Source of the DNA: JANYLB01 sp963837715
Lineage (GTDB): Bacteria > Actinomycetota > Acidimicrobiia > IMCC26256 > JANYLB01
Reading direction: 5' to 3'
Length of the DNA stretch: 64,000 bases
Assembly: GCA_963837715.1 (NCBI GenBank)
Contig: CAWIOF010000002.1
Span: forward strand, 806,001-870,000
Both the position numbers and the translations under genes were made by a program. The notes beneath the pieces are model-generated. The model did no database searches, had not been told where the DNA came from, and worked only from the letters and a program-made list of their open reading frames with translations. Shown piece by piece: positions 16,798-26,390 of the stretch (position 1 is its first letter; every line of letters starts with the position of its first letter).

Positions 16798-16822
16798 TTG
16801 ACATAACTCTCAAGTTCAACTT
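16798..16822 (+). promoter_or_regulatory. Second -35-like box and palindrome upstream of ftsZ
   Basis: A consensus TTGACA at 16798 is followed by the palindrome AAGTT-C-AACTT (16812-16822). The matching -10 is poor. An AT-richer block of this kind upstream of ftsZ resembles what I recall from other actinobacteria, so it may be a regulated promoter or an operator. Confidence 0.4.
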
Positions 16823-16862
16823 CAGGTCGAGGGTTGTGCGAGCCTGGAGCAGTTCTCCCCAT

Positions 16863-16918
16863 GTTCCCGGTACTTCGCTCCCAGTGTTTCGTTCCCGGTA
16901 CTTCGTTCCCAGTACTTC
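16863..16918 (+). repeat. Four 14-bp tandem repeats in the ftsZ leader
   Basis: Units start at 16863, 16877, 16891 and 16905 with consensus GTTCCCRGTACTTC. Units 1 and 3 are identical; unit 2 is the most diverged. The array ends 42 bp before the ftsZ ATG. Confidence 0.85.
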
Positions 16919-16960
16919 CCCGGTCATCCCCAGGACATCTCCGAAGAAGAGGACCCCCCG

Positions 16961-18028
16961 ATGCTCGCTGCGCCGCAGAACTATCTGGCTGTGATCAAGG
17001 TGGTGGGCGTCGGCGGCGGCGGGTGCAACGCCGTGAACCGCATGATCGACGCCGGGTTGAAGGGCGTCGAGTTCATCGCCGTCAACACCGACGCGCAGGC
17101 CCTGCTCATGAGCGACGCCGACGTGAAGCTCGACGTCGGTCGTCAGCTGACCCGCGGGCTCGGCGCAGGATCCGACCCCGACGTCGGCCGCCAGGCCGCC
17201 GAGGAGCACCGGGAGGAGATCGAAGAGGTGCTGAAGGGCGCCGACATGGTCTTCATCACCGCGGGCAAGGGTGGCGGCACCGGCACCGGCGGCGCTCCGA
17301 TCATCGCCGAGATCGCCAAGAACCTGGGCGCGCTCACCATCGGCGTCGTGACCCGTCCGTTCACCTTCGAGGGTCGTCGCCGGTCGGTCCAGGCCGAGAG
17401 CGGCATCCAGCGGCTCAAGGAGAAGGTCGACACGCTCATCATCATCCCGAACGACCGCCTGCTCCAGGTCTCCGACGAGAAGACCTCGATGCTGAACGCG
17501 TTCAAGATGGCCGACGAGGTCCTCCTCCAGGGCGTGCAGGGCATCACCGATCTCATCACCACGCCCGGCCTGATCAACACCGACTTCGCCGACGTGAAGA
17601 TGATCATGACCAATGCCGGCTCCGCGCTCATGGGCATCGGCTACGCGTCGGGCGACGGCCGGTCGGTGAACGCGGCTCGCGCCGCCATCTCCAGCCCGCT
17701 GCTCGAGGCCAGCATCGAGGGCGCCCGGGGCATCCTGCTCAACGTGTCGGGCCCGTCGGATCTCGGTCTGTTCGAGGTGAACGAGGCCGCGGAGATCATC
17801 GCCCAGGCCGCACACCCCGACGCCAACATCATCTTCGGGGCCGTGATCGACGACGCGCTCGGCGACGAGGTCCGCCTCACGGTCATCGCCGCGGGCTTCG
17901 ACCGGTACGAGGGTGAGCGTCGCACCGACGCACCCCTCGGCCTCCGCGACGACGAAGACGTGTTCGGCAGCAGCGAAGACGACGACCTCGGCGACGACGA
18001 CTTCGACGTTCCCGAGTTCCTCCGCTGA
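16961..18028 (+). CDS. ftsZ: Cell division GTPase FtsZ
   Basis: This 355-residue tubulin homologue polymerises at midcell and recruits the divisome. Tubulin signature KGGGTGTGGAP is at about 103-113, the N-terminal VGVGGGGCNAVNRMI binds nucleotide, and the synergy T7 loop NTDFAD is at 206-211. The acidic linker ends in the conserved C-terminal peptide FDVPEFLR, the docking site for SepF and FtsW in actinobacteria. An AAGAGGA ribosome site precedes the ATG by about 7 nt. It is read from its own promoter region and followed by pgeF. Confidence 0.97.
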   Translation: MLAAPQNYLAVIKVVGVGGGGCNAVNRMIDAGLKGVEFIAVNTDAQALLMSDADVKLDVGRQLTRGLGAGSDPDVGRQAAEEHREEIEEVLKGADMVFITAGKGGGTGTGGAPIIAEIAKNLGALTIGVVTRPFTFEGRRRSVQAESGIQRLKEKVDTLIIIPNDRLLQVSDEKTSMLNAFKMADEVLLQGVQGITDLITTPGLINTDFADVKMIMTNAGSALMGIGYASGDGRSVNAARAAISSPLLEASIEGARGILLNVSGPSDLGLFEVNEAAEIIAQAAHPDANIIFGAVIDDALGDEVRLTVIAAGFDRYEGERRTDAPLGLRDDEDVFGSSEDDDLGDDDFDVPEFLR

Positions 18029-18044
18029 CCGACTCCACGGTCCG

Positions 18045-18770
18045 GTGATCCGGCGCACGCTCGGGCCGGCGCGGGTGTGGTTCACCGACCGGTGGGGCGG
18101 CTCGTCGGCGCCGCCCTACGAGTCGAACAACCTCGCCGATCACGTGGGCGACGACCCCGGTCGGGTCGCGGCCAACCGTCGCGCCCTCGCCGAACGACTC
18201 GCCGAGGAAGACGCCGCGGTGCCGCCCGAGCCGGAGGCCTGGGTCTGGTTGCGCCAGGTCCACGGAACGGGGGTCGCCGACGACCGACCGACCGACCCGC
18301 CGGCCGAGGCCGACGCCTCGGTGACGAACGTCGTCCGACGCCCGCTCGTGGTGCTGACCGCCGACTGCGCACCGATCGCGCTCGCGAACGACTCCGCGCT
18401 CGCGGTGGTGCACGCCGGCTGGCCGGGGCTCGAGGCCGGCGTGATCGAGCACGCGGTGCAGGTGCTCCGCGCCGAGGGGACGGGACCGGTCCGGGCCACC
18501 CTGGGCCCGTGCATCCATCCCGCGCACTACGAGTTCGGTGCAGATCTCCTCGCGCGGCTCACCGTGCGTCTCGGCGACGAAGTCGCGGCCCGCACCGCCG
18601 ACGGCGCGCCTGCGCTCGACGTCCCGCTCGCGGTGCGGCGGTCGCTCGAGCTCGTGGGCGTCGACGTGCTCGACGACGTCGACGTGTGCACGGCCGGGTC
18701 ACCCGATCACTTCTCGTACCGACGCGATGGCATCACGGGTCGTCAGGCCGTCGTCGCGGTGCTGACGTGA
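18045..18770 (+). CDS. pgeF: Laccase-domain/YfiH (PgeF) family protein
   Basis: From the GTG at 18045 the protein has 241 residues, normal for the family. Metal/active-site marks are present: QVHGTG, LTADCAPIAL, VVHAGWPGLEAG and LGPCIHPAHYEFG. YfiH homologues were long called multicopper oxidases; several are now known to be purine nucleoside phosphorylases or, in E. coli, to edit cell-wall precursors misloaded with serine. Its place behind ftsZ is common in actinobacteria. The stop overlaps the next start (GTGA). Confidence 0.88.
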   Translation: MIRRTLGPARVWFTDRWGGSSAPPYESNNLADHVGDDPGRVAANRRALAERLAEEDAAVPPEPEAWVWLRQVHGTGVADDRPTDPPAEADASVTNVVRRPLVVLTADCAPIALANDSALAVVHAGWPGLEAGVIEHAVQVLRAEGTGPVRATLGPCIHPAHYEFGADLLARLTVRLGDEVAARTADGAPALDVPLAVRRSLELVGVDVLDDVDVCTAGSPDHFSYRRDGITGRQAVVAVLT

Positions 18771-19433
18771 GTCGCGGAGGGGTCGCCGAGAACCTCGGGT
18801 CGGTGCGCGAGCGGATCGAGGCGGCGGCGAAGCGGGCGGGTCGGGATCCGCACTCGGTGCTGCTCGTCGGCGCGAGCAAGACCGTGACCGCGTCGGTGCT
18901 CGCGACCACGCTCACCGCGGGTCTCGTCGACTACGGCGAGAACCGGGCCCAGGAGCTCGTCGCCAAGGCGGCCGAGCTCGACGGCGTCGTGCCGCCACCG
19001 CGCTGGCACTTCTTCGGTCGGGTGCAACGCAACAAGGTGGCGGCGCTCGCGCCGAGGGTGACGGTGTGGCATTCGGTCGACCGGGCCGAGCTCGGCGTCG
19101 CGATTGCCCGCCGGGCGCCCGGCGCACGCGTGCTCGTGGAGGTGAACCTCGCCCGCGAGGAGCAGAAGGGCGGCTGTGATCCCGAGGCTGCACCCGAGCT
19201 CGTCGACGCGCTCCGAGCCCTCGAGCTGCAGGTCAGCGGCCTGATGACGGTGCCGCCGGCAACCGGTGACCCCCGGCCGTGGTTCGCCGCGCTGCGCGAG
19301 CTCGGGGCCCGCCTCGAGGTCGACGGATCTCTCGATGGGGATGAGCGGCGACTTCGAGATCGCGGTCGAGGAGGGCGCGTCGATGGTGCGCGTCGGCCGG
19401 GCGATCTTCGGCGCCCGGCCACCACTGGCGTGA
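18767..19433 (+). CDS. yggS: PLP homeostasis protein YggS, one frameshift
   Basis: The first frame reads ENLGSVRERIEAAAKRAGRDP, VGASKTVTASVL, DYGENRAQELVAKA, WHFFGRVQRNK and HSVDRAELG, all typical of the PLP-binding YggS/PROSC family; K of GASK would bind PLP. After 19325 the frame breaks, and the expected C-terminus LSMGMSGDFEIAVEEG...VRVGRAIFG is found one base over, ending at the TGA at 19431. One extra G at 19325-19326 explains it. Total about 221 residues. It balances cellular PLP and sits before sepF as in many Gram-positive bacteria. Confidence 0.87.
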
Positions 19434-19495
19434 GGGCCGCATAGCCGCCACTTCGGGTGGTCCCGGAGATAGTCTGCCGATGAGGAAGGAGCGAC

Positions 19496-20053
19496 ATGGC
19501 CTCCATGTGGCGCCGGGCGATGGTGTATCTCGGCCTCCAGGACGATCCTGAGGGCTACGAGTACGACTACGACGGCTACGAAGCGTACGAAGACGATGAG
19601 CCGGCCGCTCACGCGCCGGTGCACTCGCGTCGCGTCGAGCCGGCGGGCGACACCGCGGTCGCAGTCGACCCGCGCGTCGCCGATCCCGCCCCGACGGTCC
19701 GCGCCGTTCCCCGGGAGTCGACGCGCGAGCGCGAAGACCCGCCCCGCACCGGATCGATCCGCGCGATCGCCACGTCGCCGTCGCGCGTGCACGTCGTCGA
19801 GCCCGAGGGCTTCAACGACGCGCAGGAGGTCGGCGACCGGTTGAAGGCCAACCAGCCGGTGATCCTGAACCTGCAGGGCCTCGGGCGCGATCTGCAACGT
19901 CGGCTCATCGACTTCTCGAGCGGCCTCGCCTACGCCGTGGGCGGATCGATGCAGCGGGTTGCCGACCAGGTCTTCCTGCTCACGCCGAGCAACGTCGAGG
20001 TCTCCCAAGAGGAGAAGGAGCGGTTGCAGGCTCGCGGTCTCTACCGCACCTGA
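19496..20053 (+). CDS. sepF: Cell division protein SepF
   Basis: This 185-residue protein has an N-terminal amphipathic membrane-binding start (MASMWRRAMVYLGLQDD), a Tyr/Asp/Glu-rich linker and the C-terminal SepF domain from about residue 97, including VHVVEPEGFNDAQEVGDRLKANQPVILNLQG and DFSSGLAYAVGGSMQRVADQVFLLTPSNV. SepF anchors FtsZ filaments to the membrane and is the main FtsZ anchor in actinobacteria, which lack FtsA. AAGGAG lies 4 nt before the ATG. TAGTCT (19470-19475) may be its -10. Confidence 0.95.
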   Translation: MASMWRRAMVYLGLQDDPEGYEYDYDGYEAYEDDEPAAHAPVHSRRVEPAGDTAVAVDPRVADPAPTVRAVPRESTREREDPPRTGSIRAIATSPSRVHVVEPEGFNDAQEVGDRLKANQPVILNLQGLGRDLQRRLIDFSSGLAYAVGGSMQRVADQVFLLTPSNVEVSQEEKERLQARGLYRT

Positions 20054-20081
20054 ACCACACCCGACCCATGACCGCCCTCGC

Positions 20082-20339
20082 GTGACCTATCTCCTGTGCC
20101 AGCTGCTGCTCGTCTACATGGTCGTGCTGTTCGGACGCGCGATCCTCTCGTGGTTCCCGATCCAGCCCGGCACCATCTGGGCGTCGATCGGCAACGTGCT
20201 GATCCAGCTCACCGAGCCGGTCCTCGCCCCGCTGCGGCGCATGATCCCGCCGATGGGCATGTTCGACGTGTCGTTCCTCGTGCTCTTCCTCGGGATCCAG
20301 ATCATCCGCGGTGTCGTCCTCGGATGCGGGGGCATCTGA
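20082..20339 (+). CDS. yggT: YggT family membrane protein
   Basis: This 85-residue protein starts at a GTG 29 bp after sepF (VTYLLCQLLLVYMVVLFGRAILSWFP). Two hydrophobic segments flank the conserved TEPVLAPLRRMIPP, the hallmark of YggT. Its role is unknown, though it is regularly found between sepF and divIVA. An ATG at 20068 is out of frame. The family call is secure, the function is not. Confidence 0.88.
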   Translation: MTYLLCQLLLVYMVVLFGRAILSWFPIQPGTIWASIGNVLIQLTEPVLAPLRRMIPPMGMFDVSFLVLFLGIQIIRGVVLGCGGI

Positions 20340-20393
20340 GACAAACCGGGACCAGGGCCCCGGGATTGCCTCCCCGTCGGGTGGCACCGCCGT

Positions 20394-20399
20394 TAGCAT
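20394..20399 (+). promoter_or_regulatory. Leaderless -10 element of divIVA
   Basis: TAGCAT is followed by 7 nt and the ATG at 20407. This spacing favours the second of two in-frame ATGs as the real start, with transcription beginning at it. Confidence 0.55.
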
Positions 20400-20406
20400 G
20401 GGTGGC

Positions 20407-21561
20407 ATGGACGTGACCCCCCGGGAACTGCGCGAGATCGACTTCCGAACGGAGTGGAAGGGCTATCACCGCGACGACGTCGACGACCTGCTCGAACGCG
20501 CCGCGGCCACGATCGAATCCCAGAACGAACGGGTTCGCCAACTCGCCGAGCGGACCGACGCGCTCCAGGTCCAGACCGCGCAGGCGACCCAGGCCGCTCA
20601 GGTCGAGCCCGCGAGCCGCGAGACGGAGGACATGCTCCGTCGGACCCTCGTGCTCGCCCAGCGCACCGCCGACGAAGCGGTGGCCGAAGCCCAGACCGAG
20701 GCCCGCCGGATCACCGATGAGGCCGACACCCACGCGCGCCGGGTGGTCAGCGAAGCCGAGGCGAACGCGCGCCGCGTCGCCGAGGGCGAGCGTCAGCGGC
20801 TCGAGGCCGAGGTCCTCGACCTCGGTGCCCGGCGCGAGGCACTCCTCGCCGACGTCGAGCAGCTCGAGCGCTTCGCCAACGACTACCGCGCCCGACTGCG
20901 CTCCGCCATCGAGCGCGACCTCGACACGCTCGCGGCGCGCCCACCGGTGATCGACGCGCCGCGGCCGCGCCTCCACGAGGTCGACATCCCCGCCAACAAC
21001 CCGGCAGCCGGCAACTCGACCCCGACCCCGGCTGCAATGAAGCCACCGACTGCACCGCCGGCGGTCGCGTCTCCACCCGCTGCCGCACCGTCGTCGCCGA
21101 GCGCGCCCGGGCCCGTCGGTTCGTCCCCGGTCGAGCCGTCGCCCCGTCCCGCCGCCGCGCCGTTCACGCCCGCCGCGTCCGCATCGCCGAGCGCCTCGCC
21201 GAGTCCCGCGGCGTCAGCGGAGCCTGCGCCCGCTCCGGCTGCTGCACCGCCGGTCGCGTCCGTGCCGCCGTTCACCCCCGTGCCGCCGGTCGGCCGCGTC
21301 GACACCCCGCCGGCGTCGATGCCGTCGCCGTCGGAGGGGGAGCGCACGATCGAGCTCGACAAGGCGCCGCCGTTCTCGTCGGCTCCGCCGGCCGGAGCGC
21401 CGATCGAGGCCGAGGTGCTCGACGACGACGCGTTCTTCGCGTCCTTGCGGGAAGCGGTCCGCGACGACAGCCCGCTCGGACCCCGACCCGACGACGGCGA
21501 GGTCAGCCTCGACGAAGACCAGGACGGCCGCTTCGGCAACGTCTTCAAGCGGCGTAGATAA
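20407..21561 (+). CDS. divIVA: DivIVA/Wag31-like polar growth scaffold
   Basis: This 384-residue protein opens with the DivIVA lipid-binding domain (VTPRELREIDFRTEWKGYHRDDVDDLLERAA), then a long Glu/Arg/Ala coiled coil to about residue 185, followed by a Pro/Ala/Ser low-complexity tail of about 150 residues and an acidic end. DivIVA-type proteins sense membrane curvature and direct polar wall synthesis. ATG at 20398 would add three residues; 20407 is preferred because of the leaderless -10. It is the last gene of the cluster and converges on ileS. Confidence 0.9.
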   Translation: MDVTPRELREIDFRTEWKGYHRDDVDDLLERAAATIESQNERVRQLAERTDALQVQTAQATQAAQVEPASRETEDMLRRTLVLAQRTADEAVAEAQTEARRITDEADTHARRVVSEAEANARRVAEGERQRLEAEVLDLGARREALLADVEQLERFANDYRARLRSAIERDLDTLAARPPVIDAPRPRLHEVDIPANNPAAGNSTPTPAAMKPPTAPPAVASPPAAAPSSPSAPGPVGSSPVEPSPRPAAAPFTPAASASPSASPSPAASAEPAPAPAAAPPVASVPPFTPVPPVGRVDTPPASMPSPSEGERTIELDKAPPFSSAPPAGAPIEAEVLDDDAFFASLREAVRDDSPLGPRPDDGEVSLDEDQDGRFGNVFKRRR

Positions 21562-21655
21562 CGGTCGAATCCGCTCCGCCGGCTCGATCGCTCGCTGGTG
21601 CACGCACTCTTCGCGCGCGTCCGCCGGCACCGCGTCTTCTCCTGCTGATCGGGAG

Positions 21656-24600
21656 TTACACCTTTTCGAGGCGGATGCCGACGGGGGTGCCGTCGATCTC
21701 GACGATCGCGCCGGCCGGGACCGTTGCGCCGTCGTCGAGCGCATCGACCGTCACCTCGACCGCCAGGATCTCGCCTGCGATCCAGTCGCGATGTTCGACG
21801 AGGGCGTCGAGCACGGTGCCGCTGGTGGCGAGCGTGACCCGGATGCGGTCGGCGATCTCGAGGCCGGTGGCCTTGCGATGATCGTTGAGCGCCCGGACGA
21901 GCTTGCGGGCGGTGCCCTCGCGGCGGAGAGCGTCGTCGAGCCGGAGGTCGAGCGCGACGGCGATTGCGCCGTCGCGCGCCAGCGCCAGCTCTTCGTGCTG
22001 TTGGGCGCGGACCTCGACGTCGTCGGGACCCAACTCGACGGGGCCGCCGTCGAGCTCGAGCACGAACACGCCGTGCTCGTCGAGCGCGCGCTGCACGGTG
22101 GCGCCGTCGACGTCGCCGAGCGCGGCTTTCACGGCCGGCATCCGGTCGCGGAGGCGCGCGCCGAGGGCGCGGAAGTTCGGCACGACGGTGTAGTCGAGGA
22201 GACCTTCGAGGCTCGTCACCGGCTCGAGCGCCTTGACGTTCAGCTCGTCGGCGATCTCGGCCACCACCGGTCCGTCGATCGACACGCCCGAGGGGAGGAG
22301 CACCAGCGCGCGGGGGAGCGGTTGACGGGTCTCGATCTTCGACTCGACCCGGGCGGCACGGCCGAGCGAGACGATGTCGCGCGCCACCGACATCTGGCGT
22401 TCGAGCCCCGCGTCGCGGGACGTGTCGTCGACCGACGGCCAGTCGCTCAAGTGCACCGACTCCGGGGAACCCGTGAGGTTGGTCCACAGCTCGTCGGCGA
22501 TGAAGGGACAGAACGGGGCCAGGAGCTGGGCCACGGTGACGAGGCAGTGGTGCAGCGTCGCGTGGGCGACCGGATCTGCCGCCTTCCAGAACCGGGGCCG
22601 TGACCGCCGCACGTACCAGTTCGACAGCTCGTCGACGAAGTGTTCGAGTGCCTGCGCGGCGCGGAGCACGTCGAAGTCTTCGAGCGCGTCGGTGACCTCG
22701 TCGACGGTGGCATCGAGTCGTGAGCGCGCCCAGCGGTCCATCGCGTGCACCGGCTCGGCGGCGGCGGCGTCGGGCTCCCAGCCGTCGAGCTGCGCGTAGG
22801 TGACGAAGAACGAATAGGTGTTCCACAAGGTGAGCAGGAACCGACGGGCGGCTTCGTCGATGCCTTCCTCGGAGACGCGTCGGGTGCTCCACGGTGATCC
22901 GGCCGAGAACAGGTACCAGCGGAGGGCGTCGGCACCGCGAGCGTCGATGATCGACCACGGGTCGATCACGTTCCCCTTCGACTTCGACATCTTCTGGCCG
23001 TCGGCCGACACGATGAGACCGAGGCACACCACGTTGCGGTAGGGCGAACGCCCGAAGACGAGCGTGTTCACCGCGAGGAGGGAGTAGAACCAGCCGCGGG
23101 TCTGGTCGATCGCCTCGCAGATGAAGTCGGCGGGGAAGCGCGTCTCGAAGTCGTCGCCCGCTGCGAAGGGGTGGTGCAACTGCGCCGCGGGCATCGAACC
23201 GGAGTCGAACCACGCGTCGAGCACCGGCTCCACCCGGTACGACCCGCCGCCGCACTCCGCACACTCGATGCGGATGTCGTCGACGAACGGGCGGTGGAGA
23301 TCGAGCTCGGAGAGGTCGCGGCCGGCGGCTGCACCGAGGTCGGCGACGGAGCCGAAGCACACGTCGTGCGCGCAGTCGGTGCAACGCCACACGGGGATCG
23401 GCGTGCCCCAGAACCGGTCGCGAGACAGCGCCCAGTCGACGTTGTTCTCGAGCCAGTCGCCGAACCGGCCGGCGCGGATGTGCTCCGGGTGCCAGCCGAT
23501 CTGCTCGTTCTCACGGAGCAGGTCGGCCTTGTGGGCCGAAGTGCGCGCGAACCACTCGGGTTTCGCCCAGTAGATCAGCGGGGTGCTGCACCGCCAGCAG
23601 TGGGGATAGGAGTGCGTGTAGTCGACGACGCGCTCGAGGCGGCCGCTCGCGGCGAGCGCGTCGATGAGCTGCGCGTCGGCGTCTTTCACGAACTGTCCCG
23701 CGTACGGCGCGGGAACGACGGCTTCGAACCGGGCCGCCGGTCCCACGGGGTTGAGCATCCCCAGCCCCTCGGCGTCGCCGACCTCGCGGTCGATCTCGCC
23801 GAACGCAGGTGCGAGGTGCACGATGCCCGATCCGTCGTCGAGGGTCACGAAGTCGGCTGCGACCACCCGGAACGGGTCGACGTCGGGCGTGTCGGGTCCG
23901 ACCGGTGGTGCGAGGAAGTCGAACGGTCGGTCGTAGTGGAGGCCGATCAGGTCGGCCACGGCCACCGGCCCGACGATCTCCGCGTCGTCGCCGAGCACCG
24001 CTGCGACCCGGCCCGCCGCGAGCACGACGTCGCGGCGCCCGTCGGTGCCCCGCACCCGGACGTACTCGACGTCGGGTCCGACCGCCGCGCCGACGTTCGA
24101 CACCAGGGTCCAGGGGGTCGTCGTCCAGACCAGCAGGTCGAAATCGGCCCCGACCGACGGGGAAGCGGACGTAGACCGAGGCCTCGGTGACGTCCTGGTA
24201 GGCGCCGGGCTGGCCGAGCTCGTGGCTCGACAGGGCGGTGCCGCACCGGCCGCAGTACGGCACGACCTTCACGCCCTCGTAGAGCAGCGACTTGTCCCAC
24301 AGCTCGTGGAAGAGCCACCAGACGCTCTCGATGTACTCGTTCGACAACGTCCAGTAGGCGTCGGAGGTGTCGAGCCACATCCCGATCCGGCTCGTGAGCG
24401 CCGACCAGTCCTCCACGTAGCGGTGCACCGATTCCCGGCACCGCTGGTTGAAGGCCTCGATCCCGAACTCCTCGATCATCGGCTTGCCGGAGAACCCGAG
24501 CTCCTTCTCGACCTCGACCTCCACGGGCAGGCCGTGGCAGTCCCAGCCCGCCTTCCGCTCGACGAGGTGGCCCCGCATCGTCTGGAACCGGGGGAAGAGG

Positions 24601-24800
24601 TCCTTGAACGACCGGGCCAGGACGTGGTGGAGGCCCGGGCGGCCGTTGGCGGTCGGCGGGCCCTCGTAGAACACCCACCGCGGGGCCCCCGCCCGCTTGC
24701 GGAGGCTGGCCGCGAAGACGTCGTCCTCACGCCAGCGCGCGAGGACACGTTGTTCCAGTTCGGGGAGATCGAGGATGCGGTCGACGGGCGCGAAGGCCAT
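21656..24800 (-). CDS. ileS: Isoleucyl-tRNA synthetase, one frameshift
   Basis: Class I synthetase of about 1047 residues after correcting one extra C (the G run at 24159-24162 on the plus strand). The N-terminal frame gives YEGPPTANGRPGLHHVLARSFKDL (the HIGH region reads GLHH) and KAGWDCHGLPVEVEVEKELG; the C-terminal frame gives the editing domain, ADGQKMSKSKGNV (KMSKS) and a long anticodon/C-terminal region. The junction should read RFP-SVGADFDLLVWTTTPW. The enzyme charges tRNA-Ile. Start ATG at 24800 has TAACGT 7 nt upstream. It converges with divIVA. Confidence 0.93.
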
Positions 24801-24807
24801 CCGGCCC

Positions 24808-24813
24808 ACGTTA
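24808..24813 (-). promoter_or_regulatory. Leaderless -10 element of ileS
   Basis: On the minus strand TAACGT is followed by 7 nt and the ileS ATG. No T-box-like antiterminator is visible in the 200 bp upstream, which fits a leaderless message. Confidence 0.55.
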
Positions 24814-24854
24814 CCGGCGGCCGACCGCGATCCACGGGAACGAGCCGCCATTCG

Positions 24855-24883
24855 TTGAAACAGGCGCGTGACATGTCTAAACT
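24855..24883 (+). promoter_or_regulatory. Promoter of the DksA-like gene
   Basis: TTGAAA (24855-24860) and TAAACT (24878-24883) are spaced 17 nt, close to consensus. Predicted start near 24890 leaves a leader of about 128 nt before the ATG at 25018. Confidence 0.75.
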
Positions 24884-25017
24884 CCGCCGTTCCCCGGCTC
24901 CGGACCGTCGGCGCGCCCTGAACCGGCGCAGGCCACGGCGAGCCCGGGGTTTCGAGTGTGACGGCTCGAGTCACGTTCCGAACCACCCCCCCGCAGCACC
25001 ACAGGACCGGAGAAGAG

Positions 25018-25863
25018 ATGGCCAAGGCGGCGAGCGGCAAGAAGCCGACGGCGAAGAAGTCGGCGCCGGCGAAGAAGGCTGCGGCGAAGCAGGCCGCGGC
25101 GAAGAAGTCGGTGCCCGCGAAGAAGGCTGCGGCGAAGAAGTCGGCGCCGGCGAAGAAGGCCGCGGTCAAGAAGCCCGCGGCGAAGAAGTCGGTGCCCGCG
25201 AAGAAGGCCGCCGGCAAGAAGCCCGCGGCGAAGAAGCCGGCAACGAAGAAGACGGCGCCGGCGAAGAAGACCGCAGCGAAGAAGCCGGCACCGAAGGGTC
25301 CCGCCGCGAAGGCGTCACCCGCGAAGGGAACGGCGAAGAAGGCTCCGGTGAAGGCGGTCGCCGAAGAAGCCAAGCCCGCTCCGGTGATGGTCGCGCCGAA
25401 GTCGATCTACGCGCGCGAAGAGGTCAAGCTGCCCAAGGGTGCGGTGTTCTGTCCGTTGTCGGGGATCGTCGTCACACCCCAGAAGCCGAACATCAACCCG
25501 AAGACCCTCGAACGCCTGCGCACCCTCCTCGAGGAGGAGATGACCAAGCACACCCGGCAGGCCGACGACCTGCGCGCCGAGGCCGATCAACTGGCATCGG
25601 AACGCGAACAGGGCGACACCCAGTTCGACGAGGAGTCGGGCGAGGGCGACACCGTGAGCGTGGAACGCGAGCGCGACCTCCTCCTCTCGGCGACCGCGCG
25701 CCAGACGGTCGACGAGATCCGGGCCGCCCTCGAGCGGATGGACGCCGGGACGTACGGTCTCTGCACACCCGCGGGCCGCCGGATCACCATGGCCCGGCTC
25801 GACGCGATCCCGTGGGCCGACCAGTGCGTCGACTGCAAGTCGGCGCGGGAGCGCAGGCGCTAG
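25018..25863 (+). CDS. DksA/TraR-like protein with histone-like Lys/Ala tail
   Basis: This 281-residue protein has two parts. Residues 1 to about 115 are a Lys/Ala/Pro low-complexity region of repeated PAKKAAAKK-type units, like histone H1 or HU-type tails, expected to bind DNA. The C-terminal half is a coiled coil (INPKTLERLRTLLEEEM) ending in a DksA/TraR zinc-finger fold: GTYGLCTPAGRRITMARLDAIPWADQCVDC. The first CxxC has become CxxA, so only three of four zinc ligands remain. DksA-type proteins act on RNA polymerase; whether this one does is unclear. It has its own promoter and precedes lspA. Confidence 0.8.
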   Translation: MAKAASGKKPTAKKSAPAKKAAAKQAAAKKSVPAKKAAAKKSAPAKKAAVKKPAAKKSVPAKKAAGKKPAAKKPATKKTAPAKKTAAKKPAPKGPAAKASPAKGTAKKAPVKAVAEEAKPAPVMVAPKSIYAREEVKLPKGAVFCPLSGIVVTPQKPNINPKTLERLRTLLEEEMTKHTRQADDLRAEADQLASEREQGDTQFDEESGEGDTVSVERERDLLLSATARQTVDEIRAALERMDAGTYGLCTPAGRRITMARLDAIPWADQCVDCKSARERRR

Positions 25864-25897
25864 CCGAGCGCCGGCCGACCCGGCGAGGAGTCCCAGC

Positions 25898-26390
25898 ATG
25901 AACCGACGGGTGCTCGCGGCGGTGATCGTCGTCTCCGTCGTCGTGCTCGACCAGCTCACGAAGGTGTGGGCGGTCTCGGCGCTCAGCGACGGTCCGATCG
26001 ACGTGATCGGCGACACCGTGGTGCTGCAACTCGCGCGCAATCCCGGGGGCGCGTTCAGCTTCGTGTCGGGCGCGGGGGTCACCCCGCTGCTCGCGCTCGT
26101 CGCGATCGGTGTGGCCGTCTACCTGATCCGCATGGTGGGTCGAACCGACGACCGGCTCATGCTCGTGGCGCTCTCCCTGATCCTCGGCGGCGCGCTCGGG
26201 CAACCTGTGCGACCGCTTCTTCCGGTCCCCGGGCTTCCTGCGCGGCGAGGTGATCGACTTCGTGAGCGTCGGCTGGTGGCCGATCTTCAACGTCGCCGAC
26301 TCGGCGTTGTCGATCGGCATCGTCCTCCTCCTCGTCGCGAGCTTCCGTTCGGCTGCCCCCACCGGCGCCGACGAACCGAGCGAGGCGTGA
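25898..26390 (+). CDS. lspA: Signal peptidase II (lipoprotein), one frameshift
   Basis: Prolipoprotein signal peptidase of about 163 residues after removal of one extra G at 26198-26200. The first frame gives VVLDQLTKVWA, LQLARNPGGAFSF and three hydrophobic helices; the correct continuation is GGALGNLCDRFFR, then GEVIDFV and FNVADSALSIGI. The catalytic aspartates are those of GNLCDR and FNVADS. It cleaves signal peptides of lipoproteins such as those at 44548 and 52608. The stop overlaps the GTG of the next gene. Confidence 0.9.

Noticed and set aside
20883..23390. An 835-codon minus-strand frame across divIVA and ileS
   Set aside because: It is an Arg-rich shadow frame; the true ileS frame is one base away and has class I synthetase motifs.
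24801..24854. T-box riboswitch upstream of ileS
   Set aside because: No specifier stem or T-box sequence was found; the -10 lies 7 nt from ATG.
25040..25320. Repeats that look array-like
   Set aside because: They are coding Lys/Ala repeats of one protein, with no constant repeat-plus-unique-spacer structure, so not CRISPR.
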